Shown here: positions 34,084 through 42,016 of the stretch, in pieces
Layout: each line of letters starts with the position of its first letter
Position numbering within the stretch: the first letter of the stretch is position 1
Source of the DNA: Falsiroseomonas sp051859025
Lineage (GTDB): Bacteria; Pseudomonadota; Alphaproteobacteria; Acetobacterales; Acetobacteraceae
Direction of reading: 5' to 3'
Length of the DNA stretch: 64,000 nucleotides
NCBI RefSeq assembly: GCF_051859025.1
Contig: NZ_JBHYGL010000034.1
Span: forward strand, 62,001-126,000
Translations under genes and position numbers: made by a program
Notes under the pieces: generated by a model
The model's database searches: none
Told to the model about the DNA's origin: nothing
The model's input: only the letters and a program-made list of their open reading frames with translations

Positions 34084-36126
34084 CTACTCGACGGCTTCCT
34101 TCCGGTCCACCAGGCGGACGCCGCCCTTGGGGATGCGGATGTCGTCGATGAAGTCCTGCATCGCCTGGCTCGGCGCCGTGGTGAACTTGGACACCAGCCA
34201 GATGGTGAGGAACGACAGCGGCACGCCCACGATGCCGCCCGAGATGTTGTTCAGCGTCCAGAGCCTGGCCACCGTCCGCCCGCGCAGCACCACGCTGTCG
34301 GTCGTCAGGATCAGCTGGCCGAACCAGGACATCGCGCCATCCGTGATCTGGCCCGCATTGGCGACCAGCGCGGCGGCATAGGCCTTGAGCGCCGGATCGG
34401 CCGCGGGCAGCGCCGCGGTCTGCCGGGCGGCGGCCAGGATGGCTTCCTTCGTCCCGAAGAGTTCGACGAAGGACAGGCCGTAGAACTCCGTCCAGATCAG
34501 GTAGCCGAAGGTGAAGACGTAGCCGACCGCCATGCCCCAGCAGGCCGCGGCGTTCGTCGTCTTCTTGTACCAGACGCCCATCACCAGCGCGGCGAAAAGC
34601 CCCGCGGCGGCGATGGAGAAGGCCCAGGCGACCAGGAACAGGATGTCCGCCCCCGCATTGCCCGCCGTCCAGGCCGCCAGGATGGCCACCAGCACGAGCA
34701 GGACACGGGAGATGATGAGCCGCTTCGCGGTGGGCGCGTTGCGGTCGATCATCTTGTAGTAGACGTCATGCGACAGCGCGTTGGCCAGCGCCAGCAGCAG
34801 GCCGTCCGCGGTGGACAGCGCGGCCGCCAGGCCACCGGCGGCGACCAGGCCGGCGATGACATAGGGCAGGCCCGCGATTTCTGGCGTCGCCAGCACGACC
34901 ACGTCCGGGTGGATGCGGAATTCGCCCCACTGCACGATGCCGTCGCGGTTGACGTCGACGATGTTCACCCATGGCACCCCATAGGGCGACACGATCTGCC
35001 AGTTCTTGATCCACTCCGGCAGCGCCGAGATCGGCTGGCCGATGATGGTCTGGTAAATCTCGAGCTTGCCGAACGCCGCATAGGCCGGCGCCGTGAAGTA
35101 CAGCAGGAAGATGAAGAACAGCGACCAGGCCACGGATTGCCGGGCTTCGCGCACCGAGGGGGTGGTGAAGTAGCGCATCAGGATGTGCGGCAGCGCCGCG
35201 GTGCCGACCATCAGGCAGAAGACGAGCGCGAAGAAGTTGAGCGCCGCGGACCAGGAGAAGGCGCCGTTCGGCCCGATGAAGGGCGCGGTGTGCCAGCCGG
35301 TGACGCCGGGCGGGGGTGTCATCCCCGCGGCGCGGAAGCCGTTCTCCAGCCCCTCGATCCGTTCCAGCGCGAAGCCGTACATCAGCTGCGGCACCGGCAC
35401 GCCCGTGACCTTCATGGACATCAGGATGGCGGGGATGAGGTAGGCGATGATGAGGATGATGTACTGCGCCACCTGGGTCCAGGTGACGGCACGCATGCCG
35501 CCCAGCATCGAGCAGACCAGGATGCCTGCCAGGCCCAGGAAGACGGCCGTGAGGAAGGAGACTTCCAGGAAGCGCTGGGTGATGATGCCCACGCCCACGA
35601 TCTGCGCCACGACATAGACGAAGGATGCCGTCAGCAGGACCAGGACGCCGAGCGAGCGGGCGACGTTGCCGCCGAAGCGCGCCCCCAGGAAGTCCGGCAC
35701 GGTGTACTGGCCGAACTTCCGCAGGTAGGGCGCCAGCAGGATGGCCACCAGCATGTAGCCGCCGGTCCAGCCCAGGATGAAGGCCAGGCCGCCATAGCCG
35801 AGGGCATAGAGGCTGCCCGCCATGCCGATGAAGCTGGCCGCCGACATCCAGTCGGACCCGGTGGCCATGCCGTTGTAGAGCGCGGGAACCCGCCGGCCGG
35901 CCACGTAGTATTCGGCGACGGCGGCGGTGCGGCTGATGATGCCGATATAGGCATAGACGCCGATGGTCAGGACGACGAAGAGGTAGCCGATGATCTTGTC
36001 CGGCACGCCCATCTGCTCAAGAATCGCGAGCAGGATGACGAAGACGGCGAAGCCACCGGTGTAGCCGGCATAGATCTTGCCGAGCTGGGCGATGAAGGGG
36101 TCCTTTTCCCCTGCGCTGGTGGACAT
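34084..36126 (-). CDS. sodium:solute symporter (VC_2705/ActP-like) with EF-hand loop
   Basis: A 680-residue inner-membrane symporter of the SSS family with about thirteen helices. Signature stretches: YYVAGRRVPALYNGMATGSDWMS, GYGGLAFILGW, and AGLVAAGGLAAALSTADGLLLALANALSHD. Members of this subgroup are thought to move acetate or other short carboxylates with Na+. A loop at residues 391-403, DVNRDGIVQWGEF, is an exact EF-hand calcium-binding pattern. It pairs with the DUF4212 protein encoded just upstream, four bases away. Substrate is not proven. Confidence 0.92.
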   Translation of the reverse strand: MSTSAGEKDPFIAQLGKIYAGYTGGFAVFVILLAILEQMGVPDKIIGYLFVVLTIGVYAYIGIISRTAAVAEYYVAGRRVPALYNGMATGSDWMSAASFIGMAGSLYALGYGGLAFILGWTGGYMLVAILLAPYLRKFGQYTVPDFLGARFGGNVARSLGVLVLLTASFVYVVAQIVGVGIITQRFLEVSFLTAVFLGLAGILVCSMLGGMRAVTWTQVAQYIILIIAYLIPAILMSMKVTGVPVPQLMYGFALERIEGLENGFRAAGMTPPPGVTGWHTAPFIGPNGAFSWSAALNFFALVFCLMVGTAALPHILMRYFTTPSVREARQSVAWSLFFIFLLYFTAPAYAAFGKLEIYQTIIGQPISALPEWIKNWQIVSPYGVPWVNIVDVNRDGIVQWGEFRIHPDVVVLATPEIAGLPYVIAGLVAAGGLAAALSTADGLLLALANALSHDVYYKMIDRNAPTAKRLIISRVLLVLVAILAAWTAGNAGADILFLVAWAFSIAAAGLFAALVMGVWYKKTTNAAACWGMAVGYVFTFGYLIWTEFYGLSFVELFGTKEAILAAARQTAALPAADPALKAYAAALVANAGQITDGAMSWFGQLILTTDSVVLRGRTVARLWTLNNISGGIVGVPLSFLTIWLVSKFTTAPSQAMQDFIDDIRIPKGGVRLVDRKEAVE

Positions 36127-36130
36127 GGGG

Positions 36131-36436
36131 TCAGTCCTCCTGCACGCCGAATTCCTCGTCGATCTCGTTCTGGCGCTTGGCGAACCAGAACAGGCCGACG
36201 ACGAAGATGATGAGGCTACCCTGGGCGGCCATGTAGAAGCCGAGCGGGAAACCCAGGATGTGGATCGGGTTCAGGGCGGTGGCGAAGAAATGGATCCCGA
36301 AGCCGGCGACGAACCAGATCGCCAGCACTGTCCACATGAGCCCCGATGTTTTCTTCCAGTAGGCCGCCCCATTGATCTGATCCGTGGCGGCGACGGTCGC
36401 CCCCTTCGGATCGTCGGCATTATCTACCAATGGCAT
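36131..36436 (-). CDS. DUF4212 symporter small subunit
   Basis: A 101-residue protein with two membrane helices (LMWTVLAIWFVAGFGIHFFA and GFYMAAQGSLIIFVVGLFWFA) and an acidic tail, the DUF4212 pattern. These small proteins are always beside an SSS symporter and are thought to be its partner subunit. The next gene starts four bases later. GGGGAGAGAGCGGG upstream serves as ribosome site, preceded by a 9-bp hairpin in the leader. Confidence 0.9.
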   Translation of the reverse strand: MPLVDNADDPKGATVAATDQINGAAYWKKTSGLMWTVLAIWFVAGFGIHFFATALNPIHILGFPLGFYMAAQGSLIIFVVGLFWFAKRQNEIDEEFGVQED

Positions 36437-36454
36437 CCCGCTCTCTCCCCATTG

Positions 36455-36477
36455 CGCCGCCGGCCTTTCCGGCGGCG
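36455..36477 (-). promoter_or_regulatory. leader hairpin before the DUF4212 gene
   Basis: CGCCGCCGG pairs perfectly with CCGGCGGCG across a five-base loop. It ends about 18 bases upstream of the DUF4212 start, just before the purine-rich ribosome site, so it may affect translation or protect the mRNA 5' end. Confidence 0.35.
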
Positions 36478-36509
36478 TGAACGCTTCCCCGCCCGAAGGG
36501 GCGATGAAA

Positions 36510-36515
36510 TATAAT
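36510..36515 (+). promoter_or_regulatory. consensus TATAAT in a divergent intergenic region
   Basis: An exact TATAAT sits in a short AT-rich patch (GAAATATAATTAAG) about 70 bases upstream of the plus-strand gene at 36585. No good -35 box is seen 16-18 bases before it. On the other strand the same patch could supply a -10 for the symporter operon. Confidence 0.35.
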
Positions 36516-36584
36516 TAAGCAGTGCGGCTATCACGTGTCCGGGCTGTCATGCAACATCGTTGCGCCTTGTGGAGGAACCTGTCG

Positions 36585-37202
36585 ATGCTTACGTGGCTCC
36601 GGGACCGCATCCGCCCGCCGCGCGGGCGCGATGCGGCGGCCTTCGCCGCCTTCCTGGAACGCCAGGCGGCCTTCGTCGCCCAGAAGACGGTCATCGACTA
36701 TTGCCGCGTCAAGGCCGGGCGGCATGAACGCCAGACCTTCGCCGACCCTGACTTCCTGGCCGCGCTGGCGCATTGCCGGTGGCAGACCTACGCCGCCGCG
36801 GTGGGGGATGTGGCGGTGCTGGCCGAATCCTGGCTGCGCCCCCATGCCGGCGGCCAGGAAGCCAGGCTGGCCGCCGCCCTGGCGGCGATCGGCGGTGCCA
36901 TCCTGGCCGGCGCCGATTCCCCGGAAGCGGAGCGGGAGGCGCTGGACGCGGCGCAGGAGGGCCTGCCCCGCCTGCTCGCCACCGCGCAGGAATCGTCCCC
37001 AGCCAGCGCCGACCGCCTGCGGCTGACGGCCGAGGCCCCCCTGCTGGCCACCCTGCCCATCCACCCCGACCAGCGGATCGGGGAGACGCCATCGATTCGG
37101 GGCGCGCTGCGCTTCCACATCGTCTCCACCCAGCAGGAGATGGAGCGCGGCTTCGATCCGGCGGCGCTGGTTCAGGAATTGCTCGCCCCGTCATTGCGGT
37201 AA
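36585..37202 (+). CDS. hypothetical protein
   Basis: A 205-residue soluble, mostly helical protein, Ala- and Arg-rich. The ATG at 36585 has GGAGG nine bases upstream, which decides the start. The conserved-looking parts are FVAQKTVIDYCRVKAGRHERQ near residue 31 and IRGALRFHIVSTQQEMERGFDPAAL near the end. I do not recognise a family. It is divergent from the DUF4212/symporter operon; genes of this kind placed there may relate to carboxylate uptake, but nothing in the sequence shows it. Confidence 0.75.
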   Translation: MLTWLRDRIRPPRGRDAAAFAAFLERQAAFVAQKTVIDYCRVKAGRHERQTFADPDFLAALAHCRWQTYAAAVGDVAVLAESWLRPHAGGQEARLAAALAAIGGAILAGADSPEAEREALDAAQEGLPRLLATAQESSPASADRLRLTAEAPLLATLPIHPDQRIGETPSIRGALRFHIVSTQQEMERGFDPAALVQELLAPSLR

Positions 37203-37415
37203 AGCAAGTTACTAGAATTCAATATGTTACAGTTTCAGAGCCCCCAACTCGATTTCTGGACACGAATTAACCGGAACGCGCATTGCTCCCCCATGCCCGC
37301 CCCCGCATGAACAGCGCCATGCGCCGGGATCAAACCCAGCGCGCGCCATGCGCATAGCGCGGGGCACCGCAACAATGCTGGCGGGCTGGCGTGCCCGCGA
37401 AAGAAGGGATGGGGG

Positions 37416-39125
37416 ATGTCTGCATCGCACGCCGCGGCCGGCGGGGCCGCGCGACCAATGTCGCAGGAGGAGCGGAAGGTCATTCTCGCCTCCTCCCTCG
37501 GCACCGTTTTCGAATGGTATGACTTCTACCTGTACGGATCGCTCGCGGCCGTCATCGGCGCGAAGTTCTTCTCCATGTATGACGAGAGCACGCGCAACAT
37601 CTTCGCGCTGCTGGCCTTCGCGGCGGGCTTCCTGGTGCGCCCCTTCGGCGCCCTGGTGTTCGGCCGCCTCGGCGACCTCGTCGGGCGGAAGTACACCTTC
37701 CTCGTCACCATCGTGATCATGGGCGCCTCGACCTTCGTGGTCGGCATCCTGCCCACCTCCGACCAGATCGGCATCCTCGCCCCCATCATCCTGATCGTGC
37801 TCCGCATGCTGCAGGGCCTGGCGCTGGGCGGTGAATACGGCGGCGCGGCCACCTATGTGGCGGAACACGCGCCGAACGGGCGCCGCGGCTTCTACACCAG
37901 CTTCATCCAGATCACCGCGACGGCCGGCCTGTTCCTGTCGCTGATCGTCATCCTGACCACCCGCTCCTTCCTGGGAGAGGCCGCCTTCGCGGATTGGGGC
38001 TGGCGCGTACCCTTCCTGATCTCGATCGTGCTGCTTGGCATCTCCGTTTGGATCCGGATGCAGATGCAGGAAAGCCCGGCCTTCCAGAAGATGAAGGATG
38101 AGGGCACGGGTTCGAAGGCGCCGATCGGCGAGGCCTTCGGCCAGTGGAAGAACGCTCGCATCGCGCTGTTCGCGCTGCTCGGCCTGGTCATGGGCCAGGC
38201 GGTCGTCTGGTACACCGGCCAGTTCTACGCGCTGTTCTTCCTGGGCTCCGTGCTGAAGGTGGACGGCTTCACCACCAACATGCTGATCGCCTGGTCGCTC
38301 ATCCTCGGCTCCGGCGGCTTCGTGTTCTTCGGCTGGCTGTCCGACAAGATCGGCCGCAAGCCGATCATCCTCGGCGGCTGCCTGATCGCGGCCCTCACCT
38401 ATTTCCCGCTCTTCTCGCTGATGAGCGCGGAAGCCAACCCGTCGCTGACGCAGGCGCACCGCACCATCACCACGGTGGTCGAGGTGGACAAGGCCACCTG
38501 CTCCTTCCAGTTCAACCCGACGGGCACGGCGCGCTTCACCCAGCCCTGCGACGTGGCCAAGGCCGCGCTCGCCCGGCTGTCCGTGAACTACTCCGTGGAG
38601 AACAAGCCGGGCCAGACCGGCGTGCGCGTCACCATCGGCAACCAGACCGTGTCGTCGGACCAGCCGAACTTCGCGGCCGCCCTTGGTACCGCGGTGACGG
38701 CGGCGGGCTACCCGGCGGCGTCCAACGCGACCGTGGTCAAGATGTCCGGTCCCTTCGACGTCTTCCGCGAACAGCCGGCGGTGCTGATCGGCATCCTCAC
38801 GCTGCTCGTGATCTACGTCACCATGGTCTATGGCCCGATCGCGGCGGCGCTGGTGGAACTGTTCCCGACGCGCATCCGCTACACCTCCATGTCGCTGCCC
38901 TACCACATCGGCAATGGCTGGTTCGGTGGCCTGATGCCGGCGACGGCCTTCGCGATGATCGCGCAGACCGGCGACGTGTATTTCGGCCTCTGGTACCCCG
39001 TGGTGATCGCCCTCGCGACCGTCGTCATCGGCTTCTTCATGGTGCCGGAGACGAAGGACCGCGACATCTTCGCGACCAACGCGGATGGGTCGGCCAGCGC
39101 CGCGGATTTCCGCAAGGCGCGCTGA
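37416..39125 (+). CDS. MFS transporter, metabolite:H+ symporter (MHS) type, with a large inserted loop
   Basis: A 569-residue permease. The N-terminal half is typical MHS: SSLGTVFEWYDFYLYGSLA, RPFGALVFGRLGDLVGRK and LGGEYGGAATYVAEHAP. The C-terminal half has GWLSDKIGRKP and ALVELFPTRIRYTSMSLPYHIGNGWFGG. Usual length is about 430-450; the extra is a soluble segment at about 345-447, between two helices, containing two Cys (ATCSFQF, TQPCDV) and beta-type sequence. It faces the periplasm by topology count. MHS members carry shikimate, citrate, proline and other acids. A strong terminator follows. Confidence 0.9.
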   Translation: MSASHAAAGGAARPMSQEERKVILASSLGTVFEWYDFYLYGSLAAVIGAKFFSMYDESTRNIFALLAFAAGFLVRPFGALVFGRLGDLVGRKYTFLVTIVIMGASTFVVGILPTSDQIGILAPIILIVLRMLQGLALGGEYGGAATYVAEHAPNGRRGFYTSFIQITATAGLFLSLIVILTTRSFLGEAAFADWGWRVPFLISIVLLGISVWIRMQMQESPAFQKMKDEGTGSKAPIGEAFGQWKNARIALFALLGLVMGQAVVWYTGQFYALFFLGSVLKVDGFTTNMLIAWSLILGSGGFVFFGWLSDKIGRKPIILGGCLIAALTYFPLFSLMSAEANPSLTQAHRTITTVVEVDKATCSFQFNPTGTARFTQPCDVAKAALARLSVNYSVENKPGQTGVRVTIGNQTVSSDQPNFAAALGTAVTAAGYPAASNATVVKMSGPFDVFREQPAVLIGILTLLVIYVTMVYGPIAAALVELFPTRIRYTSMSLPYHIGNGWFGGLMPATAFAMIAQTGDVYFGLWYPVVIALATVVIGFFMVPETKDRDIFATNADGSASAADFRKAR

Positions 39126-39150
39126 TCCGGGCATCCCGCACGGGTTGAAC

Positions 39151-39179
39151 GGCGCCGGGGGCAACCCCGGCGCCTTTTT
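39151..39179 (+). terminator. rho-independent terminator after the MHS transporter gene
   Basis: Ten perfect pairs (GGCGCCGGGG with CCCCGGCGCC), a GCAA tetraloop, then TTTTT. The hairpin starts 25 bases after the stop codon. Confidence 0.92.
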
Positions 39180-39302
39180 CTTGTCCTGCATCAAGGGCGC
39201 ACCGGAGCCAGGCTGGCATGGTTGCGCGAAGGCGCCCGGCGGCGGCACTCTCTGCGCCAATCAGCCGCGGGCCCACCCGGCGCCAGAAGGGGAAACGCCG
39301 CC

Positions 39303-41192
39303 ATGGATGGCCGCTATGATGACGTCTACGCCGCCTGGCGCGCGGACCCCGAAGGCTATTGGCGCCACGCGTCGCGAGCCATCGACTGGGCCGTGCCCCC
39401 CACCCGCATCTTCGATGGCGAGGCAGGCGTCTATGGCCGCTGGTTCCCCGATGCGCGCCTCAACACCTGCCACAATGCGCTGGACCGCCACGTGGCGGCC
39501 GGCCGCGGCGCGCAGACCGCGCTGATCTGGGACAGCCCCATCACCGGCCGGAGCGCCCGCTTCACCTATGCCGAACTGCTCGGCCGCGTCGCGCGGGTCG
39601 CCGGCGCGCTGGCCGCGCGGGGCGTGGGGGCTGGCGACCGCGTCATCATCTACATGCCGATGGTGCCGGAAGCCGCCATCGCCATGCTGGCCTGCGCCAG
39701 GCTCGGCGCCATCCATTCCGTGGTCTTCGGCGGCTTCGCGGCGGCGGAGCTTTCGGCCCGCATCGCGGATGCGCAGCCCAAGGCGATCATCTCCGCCTCC
39801 TGCGGGATCGAGCCGGGGCGGCTGGTGAAGTACAAGCCGCTGCTGGATGCCGCGATCGCGCTGTCCCCGCACAAGCCCGGCCACTGCCTGATCCTGCAGC
39901 GCCCGGAGCACCCCTGCGACCTCACGCCCGGCCGCGACGTGGATTTCCTGGAAGCGGAGGCCGCGGCGGCGCCCGCGCCCTGCACCGATGTCGCGGCGAC
40001 GGACCCGCTCTATATCCTCTACACCTCCGGCACGACGGGGAAGCCGAAGGGCATCGTGCGGGACAATGGCGGGCATGCGGTGGCCCTGATGAATTCCATG
40101 TCCATGCTCTACGGCCTGAAGGCCGGGGACGTGATGTGGACCGCGAGCGATGTCGGCTGGGTCGTCGGCCATTCCTACATCGTCTATGCGCCGCTCCTCG
40201 CGGGCTGCACGACGGTGATGTACGAGGGCAAGCCCGTCGGCACGCCGGATGCCGGCGCCTTCTGGCGCGTGGCCGCCGAGCATCGCGTGAAGGTGCTGTT
40301 CACGGCACCCACCGCGATCCGCGCCATCCGCAAGGAAGACCCCGAGGGCGCGCTGCTGGCGCGCTACGACCTCTCTGCGCTGGAAGCCCTGTTCCTGGCG
40401 GGCGAACGCTGCGATCCGCCAACCGCCGAATGGTCCGCCGCGCTGCTCGGCAAGCCCGTCATCGACCATTGGTGGCAGACCGAGACGGGCTGGAGCATCA
40501 GCGGCAATTTCCGGGGGTTGGGCCTCTTCCCCAACCGTCCCGGCTCCGGCGGCAAGCCCGCGCCAGGCTATGATCTCCGCGCGCTGGACGAAGCGGGGCA
40601 GGAAGTGCCGCGCGGGCAGATCGGCACGCTGGCGGTGAAGCTGCCGCTGCCGCCTTCCAACCTGCCGACGCTCTGGCACGCCGATGCGCGGTTCCGGGAA
40701 GCCTACCTCGAGGCGTTTCCCGGTTACTACAACACCTCCGACGCCGGCATGGTGGACGGGGATGGCTATGTCTGGGTGATGTCCCGCACCGACGACATCA
40801 TCAATGTCGCGGGCCATCGCCTGTCCACCGGCGCCATGGAGGAAGTGCTGGCCGCCCACCCCGATGTCGCGGAATGCGCCGTGGTCGGCATGAAGGATTC
40901 TCTCAAAGGCCAGGCGCCGCTCGGCCTCGTGGTGCTGAAGGCCGGCTCGACCAAGGGGGAGACCGAGATCGCCAAGGAACTGGTGGCCATGGTGCGCGAC
41001 CGCATCGGCCCCGTTGCGGCCTTCCGGGAAGCGCGCGTGGTGCAGCGCCTGCCCAAGACCCGGTCCGGCAAGATCCTGCGCGCCACGATCCGCAAGATCG
41101 CCGATGGGGAGAGCTATACCGTGCCACCCACCATCGATGACCCCCTCATCCTGGACGAGATCAGCGACGTACTGAAGCAGGCGGAGAAATAG
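39303..41192 (+). CDS. prpE: propionyl-CoA synthetase
   Basis: A 629-residue acyl-CoA synthetase of the acetyl/propionyl-CoA group. YTSGTTGKPKG (240-250) is the AMP-binding P-loop, followed by the PrpE-type IVRDNGGHAVAL; DHWWQTETGW and the C-terminal PKTRSGKILR with the catalytic K590 are present. It activates propionate (or acetate) with ATP and CoA. The ATG at 39303 has AGGGGAAA upstream. It opens a four-gene operon, with gaps of 2, 15 and 5 bases, that also holds a crotonase, a second acyl-CoA synthetase and a sulfotransferase. Confidence 0.92.
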   Translation: MDGRYDDVYAAWRADPEGYWRHASRAIDWAVPPTRIFDGEAGVYGRWFPDARLNTCHNALDRHVAAGRGAQTALIWDSPITGRSARFTYAELLGRVARVAGALAARGVGAGDRVIIYMPMVPEAAIAMLACARLGAIHSVVFGGFAAAELSARIADAQPKAIISASCGIEPGRLVKYKPLLDAAIALSPHKPGHCLILQRPEHPCDLTPGRDVDFLEAEAAAAPAPCTDVAATDPLYILYTSGTTGKPKGIVRDNGGHAVALMNSMSMLYGLKAGDVMWTASDVGWVVGHSYIVYAPLLAGCTTVMYEGKPVGTPDAGAFWRVAAEHRVKVLFTAPTAIRAIRKEDPEGALLARYDLSALEALFLAGERCDPPTAEWSAALLGKPVIDHWWQTETGWSISGNFRGLGLFPNRPGSGGKPAPGYDLRALDEAGQEVPRGQIGTLAVKLPLPPSNLPTLWHADARFREAYLEAFPGYYNTSDAGMVDGDGYVWVMSRTDDIINVAGHRLSTGAMEEVLAAHPDVAECAVVGMKDSLKGQAPLGLVVLKAGSTKGETEIAKELVAMVRDRIGPVAAFREARVVQRLPKTRSGKILRATIRKIADGESYTVPPTIDDPLILDEISDVLKQAEK

Positions 41193-41194
41193 CC

Positions 41195-42001
41195 ATGCCG
41201 GACGGCACCACGCCCCTGCTGCTGCGGCAGGACAGCGAGGCGGGCATCACGCGCCTGACGCTGAACAAGCCGGAGTCCCGCAACAGCCTGTCCTTCGCCA
41301 TGATGGGCGCGGTGCTGGATGCGTTGCGCGCTGTGGCGGATGATGCATCGGTGCGCGTGGTCGTGCTGGCCGCCGCGGGGCCGGTGTTCTGCGCGGGCCA
41401 CGATCTTCGGGAGATCACTGCCCATCGCAGCGATCCCGATGGGGGCCGCGGCTTCTTCGACAATGCGATGACGCGCTGCGCGACGCTCATGCAGGCCATC
41501 GTCGCCCTGCCCCAGCCCGTGATCGCGGAGGTCCAGGGCGTGGCCACCGCCGCGGGCTGTCAGCTGGTCGCGACCTGCGACCTGGCGGTGGCCTCGGACC
41601 AGGCGCGCTTCTGCACGCCGGGTGTCGATATCGGCCTGTTCTGCTCCACCCCCGCCGTCGCCCTCTCCCGCGCCGTGGCCGCCAAGCCGGCGATGGAAAT
41701 GCTGCTGACCGGGGAGATGATCGGTGCGGAGGAAGCGCGGCGCATCGGCCTGGTGAACCGCGTGGTGCCGCCGGCCGACCTGCAAGCCACCACGGAAGCG
41801 CTGGCGGCGCGCATCGCATCCCGCAGCGCCCACACCGTCCGCATCGGCAAGGCGGCCTTCCATCACCAGCGCGGGCTTCCACTGGAGAAAGCCTATGCCC
41901 ATGCTGCCGGGGTGATGACCGAGAATCTGATGGCCGAGGATGCCGCCGAGGGCATCGGCGCCTTTCTCTCCAAGCGCCAGCCCGTCTGGCGCGATCGCTA
42001 G
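41195..42001 (+). CDS. enoyl-CoA hydratase/isomerase family protein (ECHDC3-like)
   Basis: A 268-residue crotonase-fold protein. The oxyanion-hole segment FCAGHDLREI and the second half AAGCQLVATCDLAVAS are intact. Both acid/base Glu of classical enoyl-CoA hydratase are missing: the first position is Q123 (GCQL instead of GCEL) and the second is G143 (TPGVDIGLFCSTP instead of PEI). This pattern matches the ECHDC3-like branch, whose reaction is not settled. It is unlikely to be an ordinary hydratase. It sits two bases after prpE. Confidence 0.88.
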   Translation: MPDGTTPLLLRQDSEAGITRLTLNKPESRNSLSFAMMGAVLDALRAVADDASVRVVVLAAAGPVFCAGHDLREITAHRSDPDGGRGFFDNAMTRCATLMQAIVALPQPVIAEVQGVATAAGCQLVATCDLAVASDQARFCTPGVDIGLFCSTPAVALSRAVAAKPAMEMLLTGEMIGAEEARRIGLVNRVVPPADLQATTEALAARIASRSAHTVRIGKAAFHHQRGLPLEKAYAHAAGVMTENLMAEDAAEGIGAFLSKRQPVWRDR

Positions 42002-42016
42002 GGATACCGACGCACC

